Part shown: positions 16,337 to 26,111 of the stretch, one piece after another
How the letters are laid out: each line of letters begins with the position of its first letter
Numbering within the stretch: position 1 is the first letter of the stretch
Assembly: GCA_019244415.1 (NCBI GenBank)
Contig: JAFASN010000021.1
Coordinates: forward strand, 1-45,290
From: Verrucomicrobiota bacterium
GTDB lineage: Bacteria; Verrucomicrobiota; Verrucomicrobiia; Chthoniobacterales; UBA10450
DNA: 45,290 nt
Reading direction: 5' to 3'
Program-made: the position numbers and the translations under genes
The notes under the pieces: model-generated
What the model was told of the DNA's origin: nothing
The model's input: the letters and a program-made list of their open reading frames with translations, nothing else
The model's database searches: none

Positions 16337-16993
16337 ATGGGACAGCTTTTCAGAAAGCGCGCCAATGCCATCGCCCGGCTTACAGTCGTTGGAATTCCGC
16401 TGATCATCATCGGCGTTTCGGGCTGCTTCTACGCTTTCGCGCGCTCGAGCTTCTGGACAAAGGTTGATGCGCCCGTCGAGCAGCCGGTGCCCTTCAGCCA
16501 CAAGCATCACGTCGGCGATGACGGCATCGATTGCCGCTACTGCCATACCTCGGTCGAAAATTCAGCGTTCGCCGGCGTCCCGCCCACCGAGACATGCATG
16601 ACGTGTCACTCGCAAATCTGGAAAGACGCGCCCGTGCTACAACCGGTGCGCGACAGCTGGCAGACCGGCGCGCCGATCAAATGGGTGCGCGTCCATGATC
16701 TGCCGGATTACGTCTATTTCGATCACAGTATTCATGTGAACAAAGGCGTCGGCTGCGCCACCTGCCACGGCCAGGTGAACGAGATGCCGCTCACCTTCAA
16801 AACGCAGGAGCTGTACATGCGCTGGTGTTTGAACTGCCACCGGCATCCGCAGCAATTTCTCCGGCCAAAGTCAGAAGTCGTTAGCATGGATTACCGCGCG
16901 CCGAGTGACCAGCTCACGCTCGGACAGCGCCTGCTTAAGCAGAATAACGTCCACACCGCCGGACTAACGGATTGCTACACGTGCCATCGATGA
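16337..16993 (+). CDS. actA: Alternative complex III subunit ActA, pentahaem cytochrome c
   Basis: First gene of the respiratory operon. An N-terminal membrane anchor lies near residues 15-36. Five CxxCH haem c motifs follow: CRYCH, CMTCH, CATCH, CLNCH and CYTCH. This is the multihaem count expected for ActA of alternative complex III, which receives electrons from quinol oxidation on the outer face of the membrane. The ATG at 16337 (MGQLFRKR) gives the usual short cytosolic N-terminus; an in-frame start at 16310 exists but codes unlikely sequence. The order actABCDEF then oxidase genes supports the assignment. The 52-base gap to actB holds a repeat (17007-17045). Confidence 0.93.
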   Translation: MGQLFRKRANAIARLTVVGIPLIIIGVSGCFYAFARSSFWTKVDAPVEQPVPFSHKHHVGDDGIDCRYCHTSVENSAFAGVPPTETCMTCHSQIWKDAPVLQPVRDSWQTGAPIKWVRVHDLPDYVYFDHSIHVNKGVGCATCHGQVNEMPLTFKTQELYMRWCLNCHRHPQQFLRPKSEVVSMDYRAPSDQLTLGQRLLKQNNVHTAGLTDCYTCHR

Positions 16994-17006
16994 ATCTCCA
17001 TCCCGC

Positions 17007-17100
17007 TGTCATTCTGAGCGGAGCGCAGCGAAGTCGAAGAATCCCGTGAAGTCACCGTACAGTTCCGCCACGGCATCCCTCAACTTCGCTCGGGATGAGC
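17007..17100. repeat. Family D repeat between actA and actB
   Basis: CATTCTGAGCGGAGCGCAGC and GAAGTCGAAGAATCCC (17007-17045) form a left arm. A degenerate inverted arm (CAACTTCGCTCGGGATGAGC) lies at 17081-17100, inside the 5' end of actB. The second copy of the family, at 24172-24284, has both arms clear. I recall near-identical arms in other environmental bacteria. Confidence 0.7.
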
Positions 17101-19837
17101 AAGAATTTGCGGCTGGAGCAAGCGAATGGCCGAGCGAACTGAGCCGCCGCAAATTTCTGAAAATAGCAGGCGCTTCCATCGCTCTGGCCGGCGCGGGCTG
17201 CACGCGCAATCCGCCGGAGCACATCGTTCCGTATCAAAAACAGCCTGAGGAAATCATCCCGGGTAAACCGCTTTTTTTTGCGAGTGCGCTCACGCTCGGA
17301 GGCTTCGCGCGCGGTGTTCTTGTAGAAACGCATGAAGGCAGGCCGACGAAAATCGAGGGCAACCCGCTCCATCCAGCCAGTCTCGGCGCGAGCGACGTTT
17401 TCATGCAGGCGGAGTTGCTCACACTTTATGATCCGGAACGTTCGCGCGCGCTGAAAAAAGCTGACCAGATCAGTACCTGGGAAACACTCGTCGGTGAAAT
17501 TCTCGCTGCCGCGCAGAAATGGAAAACGAATGGTGGCGCAGGTCTTCGCATTCTGACACGACACGAAACCTCGCCGACATCCCTCGATCAAATCCATCGG
17601 CTGCTGACGAAATATCCGGCGGCGAAATGGCACGAGTACGAGCCGCTCGGCGCAAGTACAACCGGCGCGATTTACCACTTCGACAAAGCCGAAGTCATCG
17701 TCTCGTTAGGCGCCGATTTCCTTTGCGATCCAATTGCCGGACTCAAGTACACGCGCGATTTTGCCAATTCGCGCCGGCCGAAGAATGGCGCGATGAACCG
17801 GCTTTACGTCGCCGAATCAACGCCAACGCTCACCGGCGCAATGGCCGATCACCGGCTCGTCATGTCGCCGGCTGAGCTGGAACAATTCGCGCGCAACCTC
17901 GAATTCGGCAGCGGTTCGGCCAAACGGATCACGGACGATCTGCGTGCGCACAGCGGGAAGTGCGTTGTTGTCGCCCACGAGCTCGAAGCAATTGCTCACC
18001 GAATCAATGACTCGTTGGGAAATACCGGCAACACGGTTGATTACGCCACGCCGCAGACCGGCGGACGCGATCTGCGCGAGCTCGTCGATGAGATCCGCGC
18101 CGGCGCAGTCGAAACGCTGGTTATCATCAACGGTAATCCCGTTTACGACGCACCCGCCGATTTCGAGTTCGCGAAACTGCTGGGGAAAATTCCACGAACA
18201 ATTCATCTTGATCTTTACGCAAACGAAACGGCCGAACTCTGCGGCTGGCACATTCCCGAGGCGCACGAGCTCGAAACGTGGAGCGACGCGCGAGCGTTCG
18301 ATAGTACGGCGACAATCATGCAGCCGATGATCGAGCCGCTATTCGGCGGGCGGTCGCGACACGAACTACTCGCCGCCTTGCTGCAAGACCCTGCCGCGAG
18401 CAGCTACAAAATCGTGCGCGCGTTCTGGCAGTCGCAACATAACAGCGCCGACTTCGAGAAAGTCTGGCGCAAGTCGCTGCACGACGGAATCGCCAATTTC
18501 CAATTGCCGATTGCCAATGCATCAGCCCCGCCGCCGTCTGCTGAAATCAGCAATCAGAAATCAGAAATCAGGAATTCACTCGCGCTTCTCATCCGGCCAA
18601 GCGCCCAAACGCTCGACGGCCATTTCTCCAACAACGCCTGGCTGCAGGAATTCCCGGGGCCGTTTACGAAGATCGTTTGGGACAACGCTGCCTTAATCAG
18701 TGCGGCAACCGCGCAACGACTAAAGCTCGAGAGCGACGACGTTGTGAAACTCATATTCCGCGGCCGCTCCCTTCGCGCGCCGATCTGGATCCTGCCCGGG
18801 CAAGCTGATGATTGCGTAACTGTTCAGCTCGGCTACGGCCGTACTCATGCCGGCTCTGTAGGGAATGGCGTCGGCTTCAATGCCTACACGCTGCGCACAT
18901 CGGACGCGCTGTGGGGCGGCCCTGGTTTGCAGATCGAGAAAACCGGCGATTCGCACGATTTCGTCACCACGCAACACCATTGGAAAATGGAAGGGCGCGA
19001 CCAGGTGCGAGTCGGCACATTAGCAGAATTTCAGAAGGACGCGCATGCGATTGCAAAAGGCGACGAGCCAGCGCCGCGCGAAGACGAGTCGCTTTACGAG
19101 AAGGTGATTTACGATCGCCACGCGTGGGGAATGGTCATCGATCTCAACACCTGCATCGGTTGTGGCGCATGCACCATTGCGTGTCAGGCCGAGAACAACA
19201 TTCCGACGGTCGGGAAGGAGCAGGTGCAGATGAATCGCGAGATGCACTGGATCCGCGTCGATCGCTATTTTGCGGAGAACGCGAGCGAATCATGGACGTC
19301 GCATCAGCCGGTTCCGTGCATGCATTGCGAGAACGCGCCGTGCGAGCTGGTCTGTCCGGTCGCCGCCACAGTACACAGCAGCGAGGGGCTGAACCAGATG
19401 GTTTACAATCGCTGCATCGGCACGCGCTATTGCTCGAACAACTGCCCCTACAAAGTACGGCGCTTTAATTTCCTCGAGTACGACGCCAACCAATTCGAGC
19501 AGCCGGCCACGCGCAAGCTCATGCGCAACCCAAACGTGAGTGTCCGCAGCCGCGGCGTGATGGAGAAATGCACCTATTGCATCCAGCGGATCAACGCGGT
19601 GAAAATCGACGCGCAGATCGCGAACCGCGCCATTCGCGACGGCGAAATCACGCCCGCGTGCGCCCAAGCCTGCCCGGCCGAAGCGATCGTCTTCGGCGAC
19701 ATCAATGACATGAACAGCCGCGTGCGGAAGCTGCGCGCTTCGCCGCTGAATTACGGCTTGCTCGCTGAGCTGAATACGCGGCCGCGCACGACGTATCTGG
19801 CGCGGCTGCAAAACCCCAACCCGCAGCTCGAGCACGC

Positions 19838-19841
<4 letters not shown>
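17046..19841 (+). CDS. actB: Alternative complex III subunit ActB, Tat-exported Fe-S / molybdopterin-like protein
   Basis: A 931-residue fusion of a molybdopterin-oxidoreductase-like domain (no cofactor expected, as in known ActB) with a ferredoxin-like Fe-S domain. A Tat signal (SRRKFLKIAGASIALAGAGC) lies near residues 34-53. Fe-S cysteines start near residue 702: CIGCGACTIAC, CMHCENAPCELVCP, CSNNCPY, and CTYCIQ with CAQACP. It passes electrons from quinol toward the haem subunits. The GTG start lies at the end of a family D repeat, and residues 1-20 (to the DEQEF segment) partly translate it. Residues about 482-511 (NFQLPIAN, then AEISNQKSEIRNS) translate a short tandem repeat at 18491-18577. 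It overlaps actC by ATGA. Confidence 0.93.
18491..18577. repeat. Degenerate tandem repeat inserted in the actB coding region
   Basis: Two unit types are visible: CCAATT/GATTGCC repeats at 18491-18520, and AATCAGAA/AATCAGCA repeats at 18544-18573. The tract is in frame and sits between two domains of ActB. Its units resemble the AATCAGC tracts found at several gene boundaries in this window. Confidence 0.55.
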
Positions 19842-21193
<1,352 letters not shown>

Positions 21194-21230
21194 TGTCTAT
21201 GACCCGCTCATCACGTACAAAACACACAGT

Positions 21231-21306
21231 GGTAGGGCGCGACCGCTTGGCGCGCCGCCGTTGCCGATGCGCGCCAATCCGGACCGCCCGGCGGTCCGTC
21301 CCTACC
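21231..21306. repeat. Family A (REP-like) palindrome between actC and actD
   Basis: The left arm begins GGTAGGGCGCGACCGC and the right arm ends CCGGCGGTCCGTCCCTACC. This is the same family as the elements at 22484-22563, 25037-25113 and both flanks of the RAYT gene. It lies 37 bases after the actC stop. Confidence 0.87.
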
Positions 21307-21323
21307 GGGCAAGCCGCGCGCAT

Positions 21324-21363
21324 ATGAACAACCAATCACCCACCACCGATCACCAATCACCAG
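21324..21363. repeat. Degenerate short tandem repeat (CACCAATCACC type) at the actD start
   Basis: Units of ACCAATC, ACCGATC and CACCAATC follow the first ATG of actD and are translated as MNNQSPTTDHQSP. Unit and composition match the tracts at 4411-4490 and 6961-7004. Confidence 0.6.
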
Positions 21364-21887
21364 CCCTCCACGGCGTCATGGCCGAATTCACTCAGCCCGA
21401 GCAATTATTGAGCGCAGCGCAGCGCGCCTACGCCGCCGGCTATCGCAAGCTCGACGCCTACACTCCGTACTCAGTCGAAGGTCTGGCCGAGGCAATCGGC
21501 TTTTGCAAAACGCGCGTGCCGCTGGTTACGCTGATCGGTGGAATCATCGGCGCTCTCACCGCGTATGTCATGCAATGGTATTCCGCCGCCCGAGATTACC
21601 CGCTCAACGTCGGCGGACGTCCGCTGCACAGTTGGCCCGCGTTCGTGCCGATCACATTTGAGCTAACGGTGCTTTTCGCCGCGCTCGCCGCGTTCATCGG
21701 CATGCTTTGGATGAACGGACTGCCGCGCCCGTATCATCCGGTATTCAACGCGCCCGAGTTCAAGCTCGCGAGCCAGACGCGTTTTTTCCTATGCATCGAA
21801 GCGAACGATCCGCGTTTCAACATCGATGAAGCGCGGCAATTTCTGCAAGGCTTGAACCCGATCAACGTCTCCGAGGTGGAAAAGTGA
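21324..21887 (+). CDS. actD: Alternative complex III subunit ActD (DUF3341)
   Basis: A membrane subunit of the DUF3341 type. Family sequence begins at LHGVMAEFTQPEQLL and includes GYRKLDAYTPYSVEGLAEAIGF. Two transmembrane segments lie near residues 70-90 and 112-135, followed by a short C-terminal domain (FFLCIEANDPRFNID). It anchors and stabilises the ACIII complex. The ATG at 21324 adds 18 residues coded by a tandem repeat; the alternative ATG at 21378 (VMAEF) matches relatives better. It overlaps actE by GTGA at 21884-21887. Confidence 0.9.
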   Translation: MNNQSPTTDHQSPALHGVMAEFTQPEQLLSAAQRAYAAGYRKLDAYTPYSVEGLAEAIGFCKTRVPLVTLIGGIIGALTAYVMQWYSAARDYPLNVGGRPLHSWPAFVPITFELTVLFAALAAFIGMLWMNGLPRPYHPVFNAPEFKLASQTRFFLCIEANDPRFNIDEARQFLQGLNPINVSEVEK

Positions 21888-22582
21888 GCGCGCCCGACCT
21901 GCGCACTCCGGGGAGCGGACGCGAGTCGCGCGCGCTCCCCAGAATCGCTGCGACGCTGCTCGTGGCTTTCTGCGCCACATCGTGCCGTCGCGGAATGGTC
22001 GATCAGCAGCATCTGAAGCCCTTAGCCGAAGACGGCTTCTTCTCCGACGATCGCGGCTCGCGCGTTCCGCCCGCGCATACGGTCGCGCGCGGGCAGCTCC
22101 GCGACGACGAGCAATTTTACACCGGCAAAATTGGCAGCGATCTCGCCGCAACTTTTCCGATGCCAGTCACGCGCGAGCTGCTCAACCGCGGCCGCGAACG
22201 CTTCGATATCTATTGCGCGGTTTGCCATGGTTACACCGGGAATGGCGACGGCATGATTGTGCAACGCGGATTTCCGCAGCCGCCATCGTTTCACGAACAG
22301 CGCCTGCGCGACGCGCCGATCGGCCATTTCGTTGACGTAATCACGAACGGCTACGGCGTGATGTATTCGTACGCATCGCGCGTAGCGCCGGAAGACCGCT
22401 GGGCCATTGCCGCGTACATCCGCGCACTGCAATTAAGTCAGCATGCGCCGGCGAGCGACGCCGATCCGGCGACATGGCAAAACGGTAGGGCGCGCCCGCC
22501 GGGCGCACCGAAGTCTGACAGCCCACGAAACTCCGATGGACGGCCTAGCGGTCGGCCCCTACCACCGAGTACTAATGACTGA
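21884..22582 (+). CDS. actE: Alternative complex III subunit ActE, monohaem cytochrome c lipoprotein
   Basis: A 232-residue periplasmic cytochrome c subunit. The signal segment IAATLLVAFCATSC ends in a lipobox, so it is probably lipid-anchored. One haem motif, CAVCH, is followed by GYTGNGDGMI and a later Met-containing segment (YGVMYSYASRV) for axial ligation. It carries electrons from ActA/B toward the oxidase. Both ends carry translated repeats. Residues about 9-19 translate a family C hairpin (21910-21940), between the GTG start coupled to actD and the signal peptide. Residues about 202-227 (GRARPPGAPKS) translate the family A repeat at 22484-22563. The overlap with actF is 8 bases. Confidence 0.92.
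   Translation: MSAPDLRTPGSGRESRALPRIAATLLVAFCATSCRRGMVDQQHLKPLAEDGFFSDDRGSRVPPAHTVARGQLRDDEQFYTGKIGSDLAATFPMPVTRELLNRGRERFDIYCAVCHGYTGNGDGMIVQRGFPQPPSFHEQRLRDAPIGHFVDVITNGYGVMYSYASRVAPEDRWAIAAYIRALQLSQHAPASDADPATWQNGRARPPGAPKSDSPRNSDGRPSGRPLPPSTND
21910..21940. repeat. Compact family C hairpin in the actE 5' coding region
   Basis: GGGGAGCGGACGCGA with the inverted TCGCGCGCGCTCCCC form a 31-base palindrome. Its arms match the outer arms of the longer elements at 1972-2081 and 28483-28610. It is in frame, between the actE start codon and the signal peptide. Confidence 0.75.
22484..22563. repeat. Family A (REP-like) palindrome in the actE 3' end
   Basis: The left arm GGTAGGGCGCGCCCGCC and the right arm GGCCTAGCGGTCGGCCCCTACC flank about 35 bases of spacer. 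It codes most of the last 33 residues of ActE and ends 12 bases before the actF start codon. Confidence 0.85.
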
Positions 22583-23708
22583 CGCGGTCTCACCTGTCAT
22601 AAAACGCTGGCAAACCCGCGCGCTGATCATCGGGGTCATCGCAGCAATCCTCTCCTTCATCGGCCTGTTCCTGAATCGCCCGCAATTCTTCCACTCCTAT
22701 CTTTTCGCCTGGCTCTTCTGGAGCGGCCTGTCATTTGGCGCGCTCGTCCTCGTGATGATGCAATTCCTCACTGGCGGTCTATGGGGACTCGCCGTGCGCC
22801 GATTATCCATCGCAGCGTTCATGACACTTCCGCTGATGGCGATCTTGTTCCTGCCCGTTCTGCTCGGCCTGCACGATATTTACGGCTGGTCGAATGGCGC
22901 GCGTGCCGAAGCCGAGGGTTACCATCACAAAGCGCAATATCTCAACGCGCCGTTCTTCACCGCGCGCGCCATTATTTACTTCGTGATGCTCACCGTATTC
23001 GGCGTCGCGCTGCGGAAACGCATGGCCGAACACCGCGATGTTCGCGCCATTCCCGCGCTCAGCGCCGGCGGGCTGATCGTTTACGTCCTCTGCATGAACT
23101 TCGCCTCGACCGATTGGGTGATGTCGCTCGATCCCGTCTGGTACTCGACCGTCTTCGTCGAGGTTTTCGCTTCCGGTCAATTCCTCGCCGCGCTCGCGCT
23201 CATGACGGCGCTGCTTGTTTTGTTCACGTACCAGTTCTCGTTAGGAGACGCGGTTCCGGTGAAAGCCTTTCACGATCTCGGCAATATGCTGCTCGCGTTC
23301 GTGATTTTCTGGGCCTACGTCGCCTTCGCGCAATTCCTCATCATCTGGTCGGGTAATCTGCCGAAGGAAATCTCGTGGTATTTGCCCCGCAGCAGCGGCG
23401 GCTGGCAATGGTTCGCGCTCGCGCTCATGCTCGGGCAGTTCCTTCTGCCGTTTGCCCTATTGCTCTCGCGCACCGCCAAGCGGCGCCCGCGTTCGCTCGC
23501 GATCATTTGCATCGTCATCGTACTCGCGAACGTGCTCATGAACTTCTGGTTCGTCGCGCCGGCATTTCACCCGCGCGTTTACGTGCACTCGCTCGATTTC
23601 ACAGAGTTGCTCGCGATTGGCGGATTCTGGTTTGCGCTATTCTTTCATTTTCTAAAACAGCGGCCGCTGCTTCCAATCGAGCTCACGGAGGAACATCGAA
23701 ATGCCTGA
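22575..23708 (+). CDS. actF: Alternative complex III subunit ActF, NrfD-like membrane protein
   Basis: A second NrfD-type membrane subunit with about ten transmembrane segments. It contains the typical FLFAWLFWSGLSFGALVL region read in parts, TDWVMSLDPVWYSTVF, and FLIIWSGNLPKEISWYLPR. It is a paralogue of ActC and probably part of the proton-handling membrane core. I chose the ATG at 22575 (MTDAVSPVIKRW); the frame is open to 22443 but that stretch codes ActE and repeat sequence in another frame. It overlaps the next gene by 8 bases, at 23701-23708. No actG is found in the operon. Confidence 0.92.
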   Translation: MTDAVSPVIKRWQTRALIIGVIAAILSFIGLFLNRPQFFHSYLFAWLFWSGLSFGALVLVMMQFLTGGLWGLAVRRLSIAAFMTLPLMAILFLPVLLGLHDIYGWSNGARAEAEGYHHKAQYLNAPFFTARAIIYFVMLTVFGVALRKRMAEHRDVRAIPALSAGGLIVYVLCMNFASTDWVMSLDPVWYSTVFVEVFASGQFLAALALMTALLVLFTYQFSLGDAVPVKAFHDLGNMLLAFVIFWAYVAFAQFLIIWSGNLPKEISWYLPRSSGGWQWFALALMLGQFLLPFALLLSRTAKRRPRSLAIICIVIVLANVLMNFWFVAPAFHPRVYVHSLDFTELLAIGGFWFALFFHFLKQRPLLPIELTEEHRNA

Positions 23709-24138
23709 GCAAGCGGCAACATATGAGCGGCGCGACGTGAGCGTGCGCGTCGTCACGTGGTTTGCGATCGGCTTGATTGTTTGCGCAATCATCATGCATC
23801 TCGTCGTCGCCGGGCTTTACAAGCTTTTCGAGCACCAGCATCCCTCGCCCGACGCGCCTTCGCGCATCGCGTTTCACGCGCAAAACCGCGCGCCGGCGCC
23901 GCAATTAGAAACAACGCCGCAAACTGATCTCGCGAAGTACGAAAGTGCCGAGAACGCGAAACTGAACAGCTACGGCTGGATCGACAAACAAGCGGGCGTC
24001 ATTCGCATCCCGATCGAGCGCGCGATGGATTTGATCGCGCAACGCGGATTGCCCACGCGCGGCCCCGGCACACAGAACTCGAGCGGCATCACGCCCGAAC
24101 AAATGCAGCAGCAAAAAGCCGCGGCGACAAAGCCATGA
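23701..24138 (+). CDS. Small membrane-anchored protein of the ACIII/oxidase operon, function unknown
   Basis: A 145-residue protein with one N-terminal transmembrane segment (residues about 18-40, FAIGLIVCAIIMHLVVAGLY). A periplasmic Pro-rich part and a conserved-looking stretch follow: PQTDLAKYESAENAKLNSYG, then GVIRIPIERAMDLIAQRGLP. I recall similar short proteins next to actF and sco in other bacteria, but know of no established function. An assembly or accessory role in the ACIII-oxidase supercomplex is plausible. Its stop overlaps the sco start by ATGA. It has no haem or metal motif. Confidence 0.8.
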   Translation: MPEQAATYERRDVSVRVVTWFAIGLIVCAIIMHLVVAGLYKLFEHQHPSPDAPSRIAFHAQNRAPAPQLETTPQTDLAKYESAENAKLNSYGWIDKQAGVIRIPIERAMDLIAQRGLPTRGPGTQNSSGITPEQMQQQKAAATKP

Positions 24139-25130
24139 AACCCATTCCTTCGCGAGCGCGCTCACACCAACGCCATCCCGAGCGGAATGGAGTCGAAGGA
24201 TCCCGCGGCGAACGTGACAGCTATCGAAGGTTTAGACGATTCAACAGTATCCTTCGACTTCGCTGCGCTCCGCTCAGGATGGCAGCTTGGTTAGCTGTTT
24301 TCGCCCTAGTGTCTCTGTCGTCATCGCGTGCCCAAACTCCGCAGCAACAAATCGCCGCGCGCGCCGGGCTCGAACAGAAACTCGGCGCTCAAGTTCCCTT
24401 GCACACGCAATTCCGGGATGAACATGGCGGAAATGTCGAGATCGGCAGTTTCTTTGGCGCCAGACCGGCTATCGTCGCACTCGTCTATTACGATTGCCCG
24501 AATCTCTGCACGCTCGTCCTGAACGGGATTTTGCAAACGGCGCACGAACTGAAGTTCGACGCCGGCAAGGATTACGAAATAGTCGTCGTTAGCTTCGATC
24601 CACACGAGCAGCCGGCGCTCGCCGCGGCGAAGAAACAGATTTACATCCAACGTTACGGGCGATCCGGCGCTGCGAACGGCTGGCATTTTCTCACCGGCGA
24701 TGCAAACGCGATCGCGCAGCTCTCGAACGCCGTCGGGTACCATTTCGCGTATGACGCCACAACGCGGCAATTTGCCCATCCGAGCACGATGGTGGTGCTC
24801 ACGCCTGCTGGAAAAATCGCCCGCTATTTTCCCGGAATCGAATACCCGCCGCGCGATGTGCGGCTGGCCTTGATTGAAGCTTCGCAAAACCACATCGGCT
24901 CGCTCGCCGATCGCGTTTTCCTGCTCTGCTTTCACTACAATCCAACAACCGGAAAGTACGGTCTGCTGATCGATCGCGTGATGCAGATCGCCGGGATCGG
25001 AACGGCCCTCGTGCTCGGTTGCTACATCGCCATAATGGTAGGGCGCGACCGCCGGGCGCGCCGATTACCTGCGCCATTCCAACGATCGGACGGCCCAGCG
25101 GTCCGTCCCTACCAGAAGGCGAGCTTCTAA
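24135..25130 (+). CDS. SCO1/SenC family copper chaperone for cytochrome oxidase
   Basis: A thioredoxin-fold, membrane-anchored protein that helps load CuA in oxidase subunit II. The copper motif CPNLC and a downstream His (QFAHPS) are present. A C-terminal transmembrane segment lies near IAGIGTALVLGCYIAIMVG. Two starts are possible: ATG at 24135, coupled to the previous gene by ATGA, or ATG at 24279, just before the signal segment MAAWLAVFALVSLSSS. The 48 codons between them translate a family D palindrome (24172-24284). The last ~30 residues ([11 protein letters not shown]) translate a family A palindrome at 25037-25113. Copper chaperone role is known for the family; both repeat extensions are seen directly. 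Confidence 0.92.
   Translation: MKPIPSRARSHQRHPERNGVEGSRGERDSYRRFRRFNSILRLRCAPLRMAAWLAVFALVSLSSSRAQTPQQQIAARAGLEQKLGAQVPLHTQFRDEHGGNVEIGSFFGARPAIVALVYYDCPNLCTLVLNGILQTAHELKFDAGKDYEIVVVSFDPHEQPALAAAKKQIYIQRYGRSGAANGWHFLTGDANAIAQLSNAVGYHFAYDATTRQFAHPSTMVVLTPAGKIARYFPGIEYPPRDVRLALIEASQNHIGSLADRVFLLCFHYNPTTGKYGLLIDRVMQIAGIGTALVLGCYIAIMVGRDRRARRLPAPFQRSDGPAVRPYQKASF
24172..24284. repeat. Family D palindrome in the sco 5' end
   Basis: The left arm GCCATCCCGAGCGGAATGG with GTCGAAGGATCC and the right arm (reverse complement GCCATCCTGAGCGGAGCGC with GAAGTCGAAGGAT) pair over about 30 bases. The ATG at 24279 lies inside the right arm. Confidence 0.85.
25037..25113. repeat. Family A (REP-like) palindrome in the sco 3' end
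   Basis: The left arm begins GGTAGGGCGCGACCGCC; the right arm is GGACGGCCCAGCGGTCCGTCC then CTACC. It lies within the last codons of sco and ends 19 bases before the coxB start. Confidence 0.88.
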
Positions 25131-25131
25131 C

Positions 25132-26094
25132 ATGCGCACCTTCTTCAATTCCCTCTTTCCGTCGAGCGCATCGAACCTCGCCCCGAAAGTCGATCACATT
25201 TACTTCGCGCTGCTTGCCCTTTGCGGCGCGGTCGCGTTCCTGGTCTGCGTCGTCGCGCTGTACTTTTGCATTCGATACCGCCGCGGCGCGAAGGTGGATC
25301 GCACACCGCCGAAAACGAGCGAGATCCCGTTTGAAGTTACCTGGACGGCCATTCCATTCGTGATCTTTCTGGGACTATTTTTCTGGGCGGCGGAAGTGTT
25401 CTTCGGCATGTCACGCCCACCGGCAAACGCCACCGACATTTACGTCGTGGGTAAACAATGGATGTGGAAAGTGCAGCATCCAGACGGACGACGTGAGATC
25501 AACGAACTCCACGTCCCGGTTGGCCAGCCGGTGAGGTTGATCATGAGCTCGCAGGACGTGATCCACGATTTCTTCGTGCCCGCTTTCCGCAACAAGCAGG
25601 ACGTCGTGCCGGGGCGTTACACCATGGAGTGGTTCACGCCAACAAAGACCGGCAGGTTTCATCTTTTCTGCTCGCAATACTGCGGCACTGATCACTCGCT
25701 CATGGTGGGCGGGATCGATGTGATGGAACCAGCCGATTACGCCAGATGGCTGGCGCAACAGCCGGCGCCGAACTCGCTCGCAGCCGAGGGCGAACGCGCT
25801 TTTCACATGCGCGGCTGCAGCGGTTGTCATTCGCTGAACTCGACTATTCACGCGCCGCTGCTCGACGGCATCTACGGCAAACGCGTGCCGCTTTCCGATG
25901 GCACATTCGTCACTGCTGACGAGCAATACATTCGAGATTCGATTTTGCTTCCGAACAAACAAATCGCCGCCGGTTTCGCACCGGTGATGCCGACGTATCA
26001 GGGGCAGATCAGCGAGGAAGAGCTGAACGCGATCATCGCGTACTTGAAATCGTTAGGCGCTGCTGAGCCAAACAGCGTGAGGAGTGAGAGGTGA
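25132..26094 (+). CDS. coxB: Cytochrome c oxidase subunit II with fused cytochrome c domain (caa3 type)
   Basis: A 320-residue subunit II. Two N-terminal transmembrane helices lie near 24-46 and 75-95. The CuA domain follows, with VGKQWMWKVQHPDG, DVIHDFFVPAF and the CuA ligands CSQYCGTDHSLM near residue 182. A C-terminal cytochrome c domain contains CSGCHSLN near residue 229 and a later Met region (APVMPTYQGQI). This is the caa3 layout, which accepts electrons directly from ACIII or a cytochrome. It starts 1 base after the sco stop. Its own stop overlaps an in-frame GTG of the RAYT gene (26091). The repeat-rich tail (VRSER) is coded by a tandem repeat. Confidence 0.95.
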   Translation: MRTFFNSLFPSSASNLAPKVDHIYFALLALCGAVAFLVCVVALYFCIRYRRGAKVDRTPPKTSEIPFEVTWTAIPFVIFLGLFFWAAEVFFGMSRPPANATDIYVVGKQWMWKVQHPDGRREINELHVPVGQPVRLIMSSQDVIHDFFVPAFRNKQDVVPGRYTMEWFTPTKTGRFHLFCSQYCGTDHSLMVGGIDVMEPADYARWLAQQPAPNSLAAEGERAFHMRGCSGCHSLNSTIHAPLLDGIYGKRVPLSDGTFVTADEQYIRDSILLPNKQIAAGFAPVMPTYQGQISEEELNAIIAYLKSLGAAEPNSVRSER

Positions 26095-26108
26095 AAAGTG
26101 AGAGGGAG
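26078..26108. repeat. Short tandem repeat (GTGAGAGGT type) at the coxB/RAYT junction
   Basis: The units GTGAGGA, GTGAGAG and GTGAAAA, then GTGAGAG, cover the coxB stop codon and the first codons upstream of the RAYT gene. The inverse type (CACCTCTCAC) occurs at 26824-26858, on the other side of the RAYT gene. Confidence 0.6.
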
Positions 26109-26111
26109 CCA

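Noticed and set aside
18812..19468. A 218-codon plus-strand open frame inside actB
   Set aside because: Arg/His-rich alternate-frame reading; the ActB ferredoxin cysteines are in the other frame.
21231..25113. CRISPR array made of the repeated family A sequences
   Set aside because: The copies are hundreds to thousands of bases apart, palindromic, and have no uniform spacers; they are REP-type elements.
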